This document shows, in pieces, positions 1-9,172 of a DNA stretch of 64,000 nucleotides. The notes below the pieces were generated by a model. That model did no database searches and was not told where the DNA came from. It saw nothing but the letters and a program-made list of their open reading frames with translations. The DNA is from Treponema sp. (GTDB lineage Bacteria > Spirochaetota > Spirochaetia > Treponematales > Treponemataceae). The stretch covers positions 62,001-126,000 of the forward strand of contig JAEEYO010000054.1 of NCBI GenBank assembly GCA_016288205.1, read 5' to 3'. The first letter of the stretch is position 1. Each line of letters begins with the position of its first letter. The translations under genes were made by a program, and so were the position numbers.

Positions 1-3000
1 TTGTTCGCCTTCAGTCCGGTAAACTTGATTTTCTTTAAGCCGCTCTCACCGAACGAGGGGAAAACCAGAGTCGTCTTTGCCAGGGTCGGATTGTTCGCAT
101 ATCCGTCCGGGTCAGTATTGTAAGGACTACCCTTTACGGTAAAGGTTGTTACGTCGGAGGGGGAGCTGTTCGGGTTGTCCACCAAGACCGCGCTGTAGGT
201 AGCCGAATCACCCTCGAAGCTCAGTGTGCTGAAAGCGTTCTCAGGAGAACGCAAGGCATAGTCCTTCGCTGTTACGGAAATCGTCCTGCTTCCCACGCCT
301 GAGGAAGTTCCTGGTATCTTCACATTGGTGATTGTTACTATGAAGTTTCCTGTCGCACACATGGCCGTGCCCTTTTCGGTGAACAAAATCTTGTTGTCGG
401 TGGTGTTCACGGTATACGGTGCTGTGATGGCCGCGTTTGTCGCCGCGTTTTTCAATGAGACTGTGGATGTGGATGTAAGATATGCGTCGCTACCCAGGCT
501 GAGCTCAAGCAGACCCGCCGCCTCCTGAACCGTGACCTCAAGCGTGGCCTTATATCCGGAGATGCTTGAGTCATACGCGGATGAGGGGAGGAAGTACTTG
601 TAGGTGTCATCATCATCGGGTTCAGAGGCCTTCTCGGCATACTGTTTTGCGTCTTTCACAAGGAGCTTCTGAATGACCGGAGCCGCATTGTCAACGCAGA
701 TTGTTATGGTCTTTTCCGCAGACTCGTTCAGGGCAGCGTCATAGAGCTTCACTTTGATTGTGTAGTTTCCTTCCACAAGGTCTGAGTCACTCGCGGCAAT
801 CTTGAGGTTGTCCAGGTAGATTGCGTTCAAGTATGTATACGATGTGTCCGACTTCAAGGAATAATCCAAAACATCGGTGGCTCCTCCAAGAACCAGATTC
901 TGTGCTGCTCCAGCCGCTGGAGTTGCCGGAGATCTAGTGAAACCACAATCGATATATGTGTTGGAAGTTGCGGAATACTTTCGTCTTATGCTAAAGTCCG
1001 CGGCACTGAAAGCCTGCTTGTATGCAGCTCCACCACCAGGAGGCACTACCTCTACGGAAATCTTTTTGATTCCAGAGAGCGACTCCGTGAACGGAATTGC
1101 GAGCGTGTGATTTCCTATCTTTGCGTATCCGGTGAATCCCACGGGAACGTCGGAGGCGGTAATCCAGCTGAGCGTACCCACCTGAGGAGCCGTGCCGTCG
1201 TACTTAATCGCGTTCACCGCCGCCTTGCTTGAGACGTTGCCCACGTCATCCTTGAACACCGCGTAGATTGTGACATCGCCTTCTGTGATCGTGCTTGTGT
1301 CGAGATCATGTCCGAGCAGGGTTGAAAGCGGCGTTGATGTAGATGAGACTTCCGTCCATTTGCTGCTGTCCCATGCGTTTTCAGGCTGCTGCATATCAGT
1401 GGCCCATGTATCAGCTGCAGTGGAACTTCCCGCAAAGAACGCCCACCAGACCGTATCAGAGTAATACCGCAGATCTGGATCCGTATCTTGATGAACATCT
1501 GGCACACCAGCATCCTTAATTGCCCCTGCGGAAACTTCCTTGAGCTGTATGTGTCCAAGGCCGTTCGAGCCGTACCAGCCATAAGGCGCGTAGGTAAGGT
1601 TCGCGGATGAAATTTTTCCCGCACAGGTCGCGGCAACTGGAGCATCTATATCCCTGATGAACATAATGTACTTGTAGCCGGCATCGTTACCATCCTTGCT
1701 AAGCTTCAGATCGTCGGGGTCTCCCTGATTTCCTACATTGTCCACTCCATAAGCAGTCAGTTTATACAGACCTCCACAGCCACTGTCATACCCTGGCCCT
1801 GGCGCTATTTGTGGCTGTATTTGGAATACAGTTCCCAAAGATGAGCTTGCAACGGCCTTAGGATAAACACCGGGCATGTCGGTAAAGTTGACGGCCGGAG
1901 AATAATTATTTGAATCTGGGTTCAAATATACAGGCGAATAATATCCATTTGATGGACTAATCCCTGAAACCGGAGACGGGAGTGTACGATATACCTCATA
2001 AGTATACCTCCGCAAGTCAAACTTTACCAGGTTGACATTTCCTTCGGATGCAGTCTCACCGCTCTTTGTTTGATCAGCAATATAAGCGCGGACATTGAAA
2101 TTTTTTCCTACACGCGGATAATTATCGCCGGCGTTATTGCTGAGAGATGTTGTTCCAACCTCAAGTCCCATTATAACGGGTTTTATGGTATCCTCATCAT
2201 TTCCGGCACCAAACACAAGCTCATTGTCATCCGGCATAGTATAGCCAAGCTTGTCCTGAACATCCTGGTCTATTGTCACAAGTATGGTTCCGTTTGGCCA
2301 ATAAGCGGTGGAACTTGGAAGTTTTATTGTAAGGGTTTTTCCACTCGTGTTAAGCTCGGCAGGCAGGCGTATTATAGCGTTACCGGCACTGTCAGTACCA
2401 TTGGTAGTTGTATACGAACTGTTGTCTGACTTTCTTAATCTTGTTGTAATGTCGGCATAAAAGGGATGCTCACCGCTGGCCATAATCTGCTCAACGTGCA
2501 CATAGTTGGTGTTAAGGAATTTATCTCCTGTGTAGCCATCTGGAATGGCAGTGCCGTCAGACTTCACCAGCAGGAAGTTAGGATTCATGGCATTGGAGAA
2601 AATCAACTGGATGGTAGTGTTCTTTGTGGCTCCAGTCTGATTCTGGGCAGGCAGGGAGTCCTGCAGGACGGGTCTCTTTACACAAACCGGCATGATGAAA
2701 ACGTCGTCTCTTTCGCTAAGAACGCGCACGGTTGTAGAAGGGCTGTATGGATCTTCAAAAACGACCTCATCCTCACCCAGCATCTCGTCCGCATACTCGG
2801 TATCAAAAGCTTCCTCACTGTCCACCAACTGAACGTTATATCTTCCGTATGAGGTTCTGTAGTTAGTCGTTGAGAAGGCCGCCCATTTATAAAATCCGTA
2901 TTCGTTGTTATCCACGGCGGTTACGGTGAAGGGAATGTCCACCTTTTGGCTTGACCTTCCGTTGGGGCTTGTGCTTCCCCAGGTAGATGTCGGGTAACGC

Positions 3001-3155
3001 ACATAGACGGGAATGACCTCCGCGTTCGCATATTTTACCTCATCCGCGATCGTGTCAAAAAAGTGATCGCCGCTCATCCATGAGTCGCAGCCTGTGAGTC
3101 CGAATCCCGCAATCAGTGCGAGCGCTGCCAAAAATACGCCAAATTTCCTTATCAT
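1..3155 (-). CDS. Ig-like repeat lipoprotein (C-terminus beyond window)
   Basis: From ATG at 3155 the frame stays open for about 1,051 codons and runs off the window edge, so the C-terminus is missing. The N-terminus is a lipoprotein signal peptide with lipobox LTGC at residues 20-23, predicting a lipid anchor on Cys23. The rest looks like a chain of Ig-like beta modules: around residues 160-260 a segment resembling SbsA/Big_5 domains (TIQLIFSNAMNP), later stretches such as DDVGNVS and CVDNAAPV that are typical of Ig-like repeats. I see no catalytic domain. It is the last visible gene of a four-gene operon; its ATG overlaps the TGA of the preceding gene (ATGA), so translation is probably coupled. 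A structural or adhesive surface role is inference. The open frame and lipobox are certain; the domain naming is moderate. Confidence 0.85.
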   Translation of the reverse strand, partial: MIRKFGVFLAALALIAGFGLTGCDSWMSGDHFFDTIADEVKYANAEVIPVYVRYPTSTWGSTSPNGRSSQKVDIPFTVTAVDNNEYGFYKWAAFSTTNYRTSYGRYNVQLVDSEEAFDTEYADEMLGEDEVVFEDPYSPSTTVRVLSERDDVFIMPVCVKRPVLQDSLPAQNQTGATKNTTIQLIFSNAMNPNFLLVKSDGTAIPDGYTGDKFLNTNYVHVEQIMASGEHPFYADITTRLRKSDNSSYTTTNGTDSAGNAIIRLPAELNTSGKTLTIKLPSSTAYWPNGTILVTIDQDVQDKLGYTMPDDNELVFGAGNDEDTIKPVIMGLEVGTTSLSNNAGDNYPRVGKNFNVRAYIADQTKSGETASEGNVNLVKFDLRRYTYEVYRTLPSPVSGISPSNGYYSPVYLNPDSNNYSPAVNFTDMPGVYPKAVASSSLGTVFQIQPQIAPGPGYDSGCGGLYKLTAYGVDNVGNQGDPDDLKLSKDGNDAGYKYIMFIRDIDAPVAATCAGKISSANLTYAPYGWYGSNGLGHIQLKEVSAGAIKDAGVPDVHQDTDPDLRYYSDTVWWAFFAGSSTAADTWATDMQQPENAWDSSKWTEVSSTSTPLSTLLGHDLDTSTITEGDVTIYAVFKDDVGNVSSKAAVNAIKYDGTAPQVGTLSWITASDVPVGFTGYAKIGNHTLAIPFTESLSGIKKISVEVVPPGGGAAYKQAFSAADFSIRRKYSATSNTYIDCGFTRSPATPAAGAAQNLVLGGATDVLDYSLKSDTSYTYLNAIYLDNLKIAASDSDLVEGNYTIKVKLYDAALNESAEKTITICVDNAAPVIQKLLVKDAKQYAEKASEPDDDDTYKYFLPSSAYDSSISGYKATLEVTVQEAAGLLELSLGSDAYLTSTSTVSLKNAATNAAITAPYTVNTTDNKILFTEKGTAMCATGNFIVTITNVKIPGTSSGVGSRTISVTAKDYALRSPENAFSTLSFEGDSATYSAVLVDNPNSSPSDVTTFTVKGSPYNTDPDGYANNPTLAKTTLVFPSFGESGLKKIKFTGLKAN

Positions 3156-6100
3156 ACCGTTACCCCCTTTTTGTCCAAAGAGTCCTTGTTCTCGTCTTCA
3201 TCGTCGTCGTCATCCCTCTTCCAGAACACAATCAGGAAGAAGATGAACAGTCCGAACAGTCCGGTTCCGCCAGCCACATAGGGCCACATTCCGCGACCCT
3301 TCTTTTCCTCGGCTGTGTCCACATCTGAAACCGGTGTTTTTTCTTCTATTATATTGTCATTTCTTACGCTTTCCTGAACCTGTGCGATCGGCTCCACAGC
3401 TTCCTCAATCTGCGGCTCCTCAATCACTTCGGGCTCCGCTTTTTTCACGCTGCTCGCGGCAAGTTTCTGTCTCTTGTCCTCACCCTTGGCAAGCAGGCTC
3501 TTCTTTTTCGCTTTCTCAGCCGCCCTTTCCTCAATGGATCTCTTTCCCTGCTCGCGGATTTTGTCCACTATGCTCACGTGCTGAATCTCCTCCAGTGTGT
3601 CCGCAGAAAGATAGGAGAACAGCGGGCTGGTGGGATCATCATCATTATATTCCATTTTGTTCCAATTTTCCAGTGCATATTGGGCATCTATGCGGTCCTG
3701 CTCCGCTTTTTTCTCCATCTCGATTTCCATCGCTATGGACTCTTCCGTGTCGTCGGAAAGAAGGCCGAGGTTGTCCTCATAAAGATAGGACTTGTCCTTG
3801 CCGTAGCTTTTCATCTCCTCTTCGTAGGTCTTCATTCCCGGAATGATTTTCGCGGTGTAGACTTCCTCAGGCACCCATTCGGACGAGGGAGAGTCGGTGA
3901 AACGAGGCACGTCCCTTTCCACCGTGGGAAGTGCGTTCAGGTAGGCAAGCTCCTCGCCGTACACGTCATCCTCATCATTTTCCTCGCCAGCGTTCAAGGC
4001 AGGTCCCAGGGCGGGTCCGAATGATGCGATGTCCTTTTTGCCCTTGTCTTCGGTAAGCAGGGAGCCGATGGGTGTGTCGGCAAAATCGTCAGTGTCATCG
4101 TCCAGGAGGGCGGCGAACACCTCTTCCTCGTCAAGGCCAAGCTCGGCAAGGAAGTCATCGGTACTTTCAATCACAACCTCGGGCGTGTCAAACTTCGGCA
4201 CGGCGCGGGATTTCAGCTCCTCCGGCTTTTCGGTCTTTTTGCTGGTGTCGGCCACAACTTCATCAATCAGGTCGCTGAAGATGTCGTCCTCTTCCTCATC
4301 ATCCCATGTGCTGCTCACAACAGGCCGTGTAGTCGTGGGCTGGGTGTATGTCGGTGTTGCTCCTGTTGCGGGCTGCTGTGTGGTTGTCGCCACGGTCTGT
4401 GTCGGCTGCGTATATGTGGTTGTGGTTGCAGGTGCGGGCTGCTGTGTTGTGGTCGTCACTGTCTGTGTTGGCTGAGTATATGTGGTTGTAGCCGTTGGTG
4501 CCGGCTGCTGGGTTGTCGTTGCCACTGTCGGTGACGGTTGTGCGTATGTGGTTGTGCTCGCTGGTGCGGGCTGCTGGGTTGTCGCCACTGTCGATGCCGG
4601 CTGAGTATATGTGGTTGTGGTCGCGGGTGCGGGCTGCTGTGTCGTTGCCACCGTCTGTGTTGGCTGAGTGTATGTGCTTACCGGGTCGGGTCGCAAGGTT
4701 GTTGTCGCTGCGGTCTGTGTCGGTTGTGCGTACGTGGTTGTGGCCGATGGTGCGGGCTGCTGGGTTGTGGTCGCCACGGTCTGTGTCGGCTGGGCGTATG
4801 TCGGTGTTGCTACAGTCGTGGGCTGCTGAGTCGTTGCCACGGTTTGAGTAGGCTGGGTATATGTCGGTGTGGCCACTGTCGTGGGCTGCTGTGTCGTTGC
4901 CACTGTCGGTGCCGGCTGGGTGTATGTCGGTGTTGCTACAGTCGTGGGCTGCTGAGTCGTTGCCACGGTTTGAGTCGGCTGAGTATATGTTGTTGTGGTA
5001 GCGGGTGCGGGCTGCTGTGTGGTCGCCACTGTCGGTGCCGGCTGTGTGTATGTCGGTGTTGCTACGGTCGCGGGCTGCTGCGTGGTTGCTACTGTCTGTG
5101 TCGGTTGTGTATATGTGGTTGTAGCCGTAGTTGCGGGCTGCTGGGTCGTTGCTACCGTCGAAGCCGGCTGAGTGTATGTGGTTGCTGGCGTGGGCTGCTG
5201 GATTGTAGTCGCCACGGTCGGTGTTGGCTGCGTATATGTCACTGTGGTTGCAGTCGCGGGCTGCTGTGTGGTTGCCACCGTCTGTGTAGGCTGGGTGTAT
5301 GTGCTTACCGGGTCGGGGCGCAGGGTTGTTGTCGCTGCGGTCTGTGTAGGCTGCGTGTATGTCGGTGTTGCTACAGTTGTGGGCTGCTGGGTCGTGGTCG
5401 CCGCAGTCTGAGTCGGTTGTGTATATGTGGTTGTGGTCACAGTCGCGGGCTGCTGCGTGGTTGCCAATGTCTGTGTCGGTTGTGTATATGTCGGTGTGGC
5501 CACTGTCGCGGGCTGCTGGGTTGTGGTTGCCACGGTCTGTGTAGGCTGCGTGTATGTCGGTGTGGTCGCGGGTGCGATAATGGGTGTGCTTGCGTCGCGG
5601 ATCTCAGTGCCGGTCTGTGCAATTCTCGGTGTGCTGGAATCCGGGGTCTCCACAATCGGCTGTGCAACGGAAACCGGGCTTGAGCTTACAGGCTGTGCTT
5701 CATCTGTAGGCTGTGAGACTTCAATCGTCGGAGCGGCGGGCTCGTGTGTTTCCTCCGTGGGCTGTGCGTTCTGCTCTTCCGGTGCGGAGTCCTCGCTGGA
5801 CTCATCCTTGGGCTGAGCCTCCACAATCTTCGGTGCGGCCGTTACGTTTGTGTCCGTGGGGAGCTGCGCTATCTCAATTTTCGGAGCGCTTACTACAGGT
5901 GTCTCCACGGTGGGCTGGGCTATTTCAACTGTCGGTGTGTTTACCGCGGGTGTGCTTACGGTTGTTGTTTCCTGTCTGGGCTGAGCCTCTTCAATTCTCG
6001 GTGTGCCAGCTACGGTTGTGTCCGTCGGGAGCTGCGCTATCTCAATTCTCGGTGCGCTTACTACAGGTGTTTCCACGCTGGTGGGCTGGGCTATTTCAAC

Positions 6101-9100
6101 TGTCGGTGTGTTTACCGCGGGTGTGCTCACGGGCGCTGTTTCCTGTCTGGGCTGGGCTTCCTCAATTCTCGGAGTGCCAGCTACGGTTGTGTCCGTCGGG
6201 AGCTGCGCTATCTCAATTCTCGGTGCGCTTACTTCATGTGTTTCCACGCTGGGCTGAGTGACTGCGACGGTCGGCGTACTTACGGCAGGCATTTCTGTGA
6301 CGGTCGGGGACTGCGCTATCTCAACTGTCGGTGCGCTTACCACGGGCATCTCAGCAACGGTGGGCTGGCTTATTGCGACTGTCGGTGTGCTTACCACAGG
6401 TGTCTCCACGCTGGTGGGCTGGGCTACCGCGACTGTCGGTGTATTTACGGCAGGAGATTCCGCCACGCTTGGCTCGCTTACCGCGACTGTCGGTGTATTC
6501 ACGGTCGGTGTGCTCACGGCAGGTGATTCTGCCACTGTGGGCTGGGTTGAGGCGGCCGGTGTGCTGGAGCTCTTGCTGCCTGTAGAAGTCGGCTTTGACC
6601 TTGTTACGAGCGATGACAAATCCTTTGACGGATCGCTTTTCTTCGTGGGAACATAGCGTCTCTCTTCCAGGGTCGGAGTGTCTTTGGTCGTGCTGCTCCG
6701 TGCGATCAAGTCATAGTCGCTCGCGATTACAGGCTCTGTGCTGTCGAAGGACATCTCCGGGAGTCTCAGCTGCGCAATCAGGCCGGGAAGCTCCTCCACG
6801 AGATTCTCATAATCATCCATCGCGGCATAGGGATTCGGGGGAAGAACCGCCGTCTTGTCTTCCTCACGGATTACGGCATCAGGACGGAGCATCACCGTGG
6901 GATCGTTCATGTCGGCAAGCTGCTCCAAAAGGGAATCAGCATTCTCGCCGAGGGACGAGCCCGGAACCGATGTGTTCAAATCAGCGATCGAAAATCCGCT
7001 TGAGTCGCTGCTGTCAAATCCGTCGTCATTATCGTCGAAGTCGCTGTCATCACCGTCGTTCGTAATTCCGCTTGAGATATTTCCTGTGTCCCACTTCGTC
7101 ATGGCAATGCGGTCGGCGAGGGAGAAGCTTCGTCCCTTGGTCTGCTCGAACGCACCCAGATAAGTATACTCGGCGGCAAGTGCGGGATTGCTCTGTCTCA
7201 CAATGTCATAGGCGGCATCACACTCGTCGTAATTCTCAAGCTCATAATAGCACCTTGAGATTCCCAGGACCGCAAGCTCGTTGTTCGGATCCTGCTCAAG
7301 AACCTTCCTGTACCACTCAAGCGCAATTGTATATTGCTGTCTCGCGAAATAGACGTTGGCCGTGTTCAGAAGCGACGGCAGATAGCCCTTGCGGCGTGCC
7401 CTCTTGAACTGGTCATCCGCCTCCACGAAAAGACCGTACTGACCGTACAGGATTCCAAGCTCGTTGCGGAGCTCCACCGTGTCATGTGCGGCAAGACGCG
7501 CGTTGTACTGGGCGACCACGGGAGAGATCTCGCGGGCAATCCACTGGTCCATGCTGTGCTGGAAAAGACGCGACACGATTTCCTTTTCGGGCATGGTGAA
7601 ATTCGCGCTCGCACCCGGAACGCTGACAGGCTCATAAATCTTCCAGGAATCCTCCATCGCATAGAAAGCGGCGGTACCGTCCTTGTAAGCCTGGTTCCAT
7701 TCCCTCGCACCCACGCGCCACGCACGGCTGAATCCCTCGTCGGTAAGCGTGATCTCAAGCGGAACCCATGCCTCCCCGTCGTGATTGATCAAGTTGTTGC
7801 TGTTCATGAGCGACTGTGCGGCTTCCTTCATGGTCATGCCGGAGTCAAAGGCAATGAAAATATGTCCCGGAATCGTGATGAACGCGGTCTTGATTCCCAC
7901 CGCCTCAAAAAGCGAGCAGGTCAAAATGGAAAGGTCGTCGCAGTCACCACCACGGTAAGTCAGCGTCTGGTACGGGAACTGGAGGAAGTCGATTGACGTG
8001 GATCCTACGTTGTCAGAGTAGGCCGATGAGGGGTCAATGACGTAGTTGATTCCGAACTGGTCAAGCGTCTCGAAGATTCCCATGGCGTACTGGATGTTCG
8101 GGGAGATTCCCATGCGCACGTTGTCACGCACGATCGAAGTGATGTACTTTGAGAACCAGAGTGCGGCGGGATCCTTGGATGAGACGAAAACGGAGGCGCG
8201 CCTGTCATCGTCCCAGCTCATTGAGTTTCGTCCGTAAACAGGAACCACCATCGCAATCGTCTTTTTCTTCTTCTGACCAAGATATGTGTACTCGATGATT
8301 ACGGAAGCCTCGGTGTTGGTCTTTTCCGTAAGATCAAGCATGCGCTCGTTGAAGAATGCCGTAAGCTCAGCGTCGAAGCTTTCACCCTTGCCGAGTTTTT
8401 CCCTGGTAGCACAGAGATTCGGCTGGCTCATGTACTGGGGCTGATAGAAACTCACCTTCACGTTGTCAATGGCAGAGTCCTCCTCGTTGGTGATTCCCAC
8501 GCTCGCGAAGGCGTTGTCCTTGTACCACGAGTAGAGCACCGGGAAAACAGGGAGCACTTCCTTGGTCTCCATCTTGATGTTGGTGGTGTTCGTAAAAGCC
8601 TGAGTCAGGTTGATTGTAAGTCCAGTTGAAACACCAGCGTCGGTCATAAGGGGATCCGGCTTGGCCACATAATGATTCGCGGCCGCTCCAGCCTCGACGG
8701 ACACCGTTGGGTTGATTCTGTATGTGAGCGAGATGTTGATTCCGCCCGAAAGCCCCGTAAGCACGCCGCCTGATTTTGACGCACGGTATCCTCCGACCTG
8801 CGCGCTCATGTTCAGTCCCCAGCGGTCGTTGATCGGAAGATGATATCCCGCACCGACACCTCCGTTAAGAAGCGTCGCGGAAGAGACGTTGGGCAGCGTG
8901 AGATTCTTATAGTCACCCTCGACGAAGAAGTCCAGGTTGTTTCCCATGCGGTAGGTCAGCTTGGCACCCACGCCGAAATCATACTGTACGCCGGTGGTTG
9001 AGCCGAACGCCTTGGACGCATTCGGGAAAAGGGTCAGAAGCACCTCGTCATCGCTCCATACAGGGAGTGTTCCGAGGCAGACCATCATTCCGGTGGCGAG

Positions 9101-9169
9101 CATTTTCTTTGAGCGAGACTTTCTTGCTTTCTTCTCCAGGTTCCTGGATTTCTTAGACGATCGCTTCAT
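3152..9169 (-). CDS. Giant envelope protein: barrel-like, transglutaminase fold, TPR, Pro/Thr repeats, C-terminal TM
   Basis: A 2,005-residue protein. Order of parts: a long basic signal peptide (1-40); a beta-rich segment resembling an outer-membrane barrel (about 41-195); a transglutaminase-like core with GGDCDD (Cys410), PGH (His436) and a WVPLE strand (Glu472), so the active-site residues look intact; TPR repeats (about 565-680); an Asp-rich linker (about 700-725); two Pro/Thr/Val repeat blocks (about 870-1196 and 1204-1616); acidic, coiled-coil-prone sequence; one membrane helix (about 1960-1981) and a KRDDDDDEDE tail. The C-terminal helix with a KR-led tail suggests an inner-membrane anchor with the repeats crossing the periplasm, rather like a TonB spacer, but that is inference. 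The SD is supplied by the last codons of the upstream gene, 3 nt away. The two upstream genes are shorter relatives. Exact function unknown. Confidence 0.9.
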   Translation of the reverse strand: MKRSSKKSRNLEKKARKSRSKKMLATGMMVCLGTLPVWSDDEVLLTLFPNASKAFGSTTGVQYDFGVGAKLTYRMGNNLDFFVEGDYKNLTLPNVSSATLLNGGVGAGYHLPINDRWGLNMSAQVGGYRASKSGGVLTGLSGGINISLTYRINPTVSVEAGAAANHYVAKPDPLMTDAGVSTGLTINLTQAFTNTTNIKMETKEVLPVFPVLYSWYKDNAFASVGITNEEDSAIDNVKVSFYQPQYMSQPNLCATREKLGKGESFDAELTAFFNERMLDLTEKTNTEASVIIEYTYLGQKKKKTIAMVVPVYGRNSMSWDDDRRASVFVSSKDPAALWFSKYITSIVRDNVRMGISPNIQYAMGIFETLDQFGINYVIDPSSAYSDNVGSTSIDFLQFPYQTLTYRGGDCDDLSILTCSLFEAVGIKTAFITIPGHIFIAFDSGMTMKEAAQSLMNSNNLINHDGEAWVPLEITLTDEGFSRAWRVGAREWNQAYKDGTAAFYAMEDSWKIYEPVSVPGASANFTMPEKEIVSRLFQHSMDQWIAREISPVVAQYNARLAAHDTVELRNELGILYGQYGLFVEADDQFKRARRKGYLPSLLNTANVYFARQQYTIALEWYRKVLEQDPNNELAVLGISRCYYELENYDECDAAYDIVRQSNPALAAEYTYLGAFEQTKGRSFSLADRIAMTKWDTGNISSGITNDGDDSDFDDNDDGFDSSDSSGFSIADLNTSVPGSSLGENADSLLEQLADMNDPTVMLRPDAVIREEDKTAVLPPNPYAAMDDYENLVEELPGLIAQLRLPEMSFDSTEPVIASDYDLIARSSTTKDTPTLEERRYVPTKKSDPSKDLSSLVTRSKPTSTGSKSSSTPAASTQPTVAESPAVSTPTVNTPTVAVSEPSVAESPAVNTPTVAVAQPTSVETPVVSTPTVAISQPTVAEMPVVSAPTVEIAQSPTVTEMPAVSTPTVAVTQPSVETHEVSAPRIEIAQLPTDTTVAGTPRIEEAQPRQETAPVSTPAVNTPTVEIAQPTSVETPVVSAPRIEIAQLPTDTTVAGTPRIEEAQPRQETTTVSTPAVNTPTVEIAQPTVETPVVSAPKIEIAQLPTDTNVTAAPKIVEAQPKDESSEDSAPEEQNAQPTEETHEPAAPTIEVSQPTDEAQPVSSSPVSVAQPIVETPDSSTPRIAQTGTEIRDASTPIIAPATTPTYTQPTQTVATTTQQPATVATPTYTQPTQTLATTQQPATVTTTTYTQPTQTAATTTQQPTTVATPTYTQPTQTAATTTLRPDPVSTYTQPTQTVATTQQPATATTVTYTQPTPTVATTIQQPTPATTYTQPASTVATTQQPATTATTTYTQPTQTVATTQQPATVATPTYTQPAPTVATTQQPAPATTTTYTQPTQTVATTQQPTTVATPTYTQPAPTVATTQQPTTVATPTYTQPTQTVATTQQPTTVATPTYAQPTQTVATTTQQPAPSATTTYAQPTQTAATTTLRPDPVSTYTQPTQTVATTQQPAPATTTTYTQPASTVATTQQPAPASTTTYAQPSPTVATTTQQPAPTATTTYTQPTQTVTTTTQQPAPATTTTYTQPTQTVATTTQQPATGATPTYTQPTTTRPVVSSTWDDEEEDDIFSDLIDEVVADTSKKTEKPEELKSRAVPKFDTPEVVIESTDDFLAELGLDEEEVFAALLDDDTDDFADTPIGSLLTEDKGKKDIASFGPALGPALNAGEENDEDDVYGEELAYLNALPTVERDVPRFTDSPSSEWVPEEVYTAKIIPGMKTYEEEMKSYGKDKSYLYEDNLGLLSDDTEESIAMEIEMEKKAEQDRIDAQYALENWNKMEYNDDDPTSPLFSYLSADTLEEIQHVSIVDKIREQGKRSIEERAAEKAKKKSLLAKGEDKRQKLAASSVKKAEPEVIEEPQIEEAVEPIAQVQESVRNDNIIEEKTPVSDVDTAEEKKGRGMWPYVAGGTGLFGLFIFFLIVFWKRDDDDDEDENKDSLDKKGVTV
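4322..5557 (-). repeat. Tandem repeats, about 60-66 bp, coding TYTQP units
   Basis: Nineteen full units and one partial, each 20-22 residues and beginning TYTQP or TYAQP, followed by variants of TQTVATTQQPATVATP. Two units (4 and 14) share a deviant tail, TTLRPDPVS, which points to block duplication inside the array. All units stay in frame. Arrays of this kind often change length by slippage or recombination and may be collapsed in short-read assemblies. Confidence 0.9.
5600..6560 (-). repeat. Degenerate repeats coding STPTVAVAQP-type units, with a 171-bp near-exact duplication
   Basis: This codes irregular 14-18 residue units such as VVSTPTVAISQP and VSAPRIEIAQLP. A block of 171 bp (57 codons) is repeated almost identically: the sequence starting near 6010 recurs near 6181, and a third diverged copy lies near 5840. 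The block size keeps the frame open. The composition is Pro/Thr/Val/Glu-rich and probably disordered or extended. Confidence 0.8.
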
Positions 9170-9172
9170 ACC

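Noticed and set aside
325-2852. Short plus-strand frames in the first 3 kb
   Set aside because: They are antisense to the lipoprotein frame, which is open throughout, has a lipobox and is coupled to its upstream gene.
4322-5557. Repeat array considered as CRISPR
   Set aside because: The units are in frame, code a regular peptide and have no unique spacers.
4538-5683. Long plus-strand open frame coding a Cys/Arg/Gly-rich protein
   Set aside because: It is the antisense of the Thr/Gln/Pro repeats; the repeated codons leave every frame open. No SD or promoter, and the composition is not credible.
5713-6656. Several plus-strand frames opposite the second repeat block
   Set aside because: Same reason: shadows of a repetitive coding region on the minus strand.
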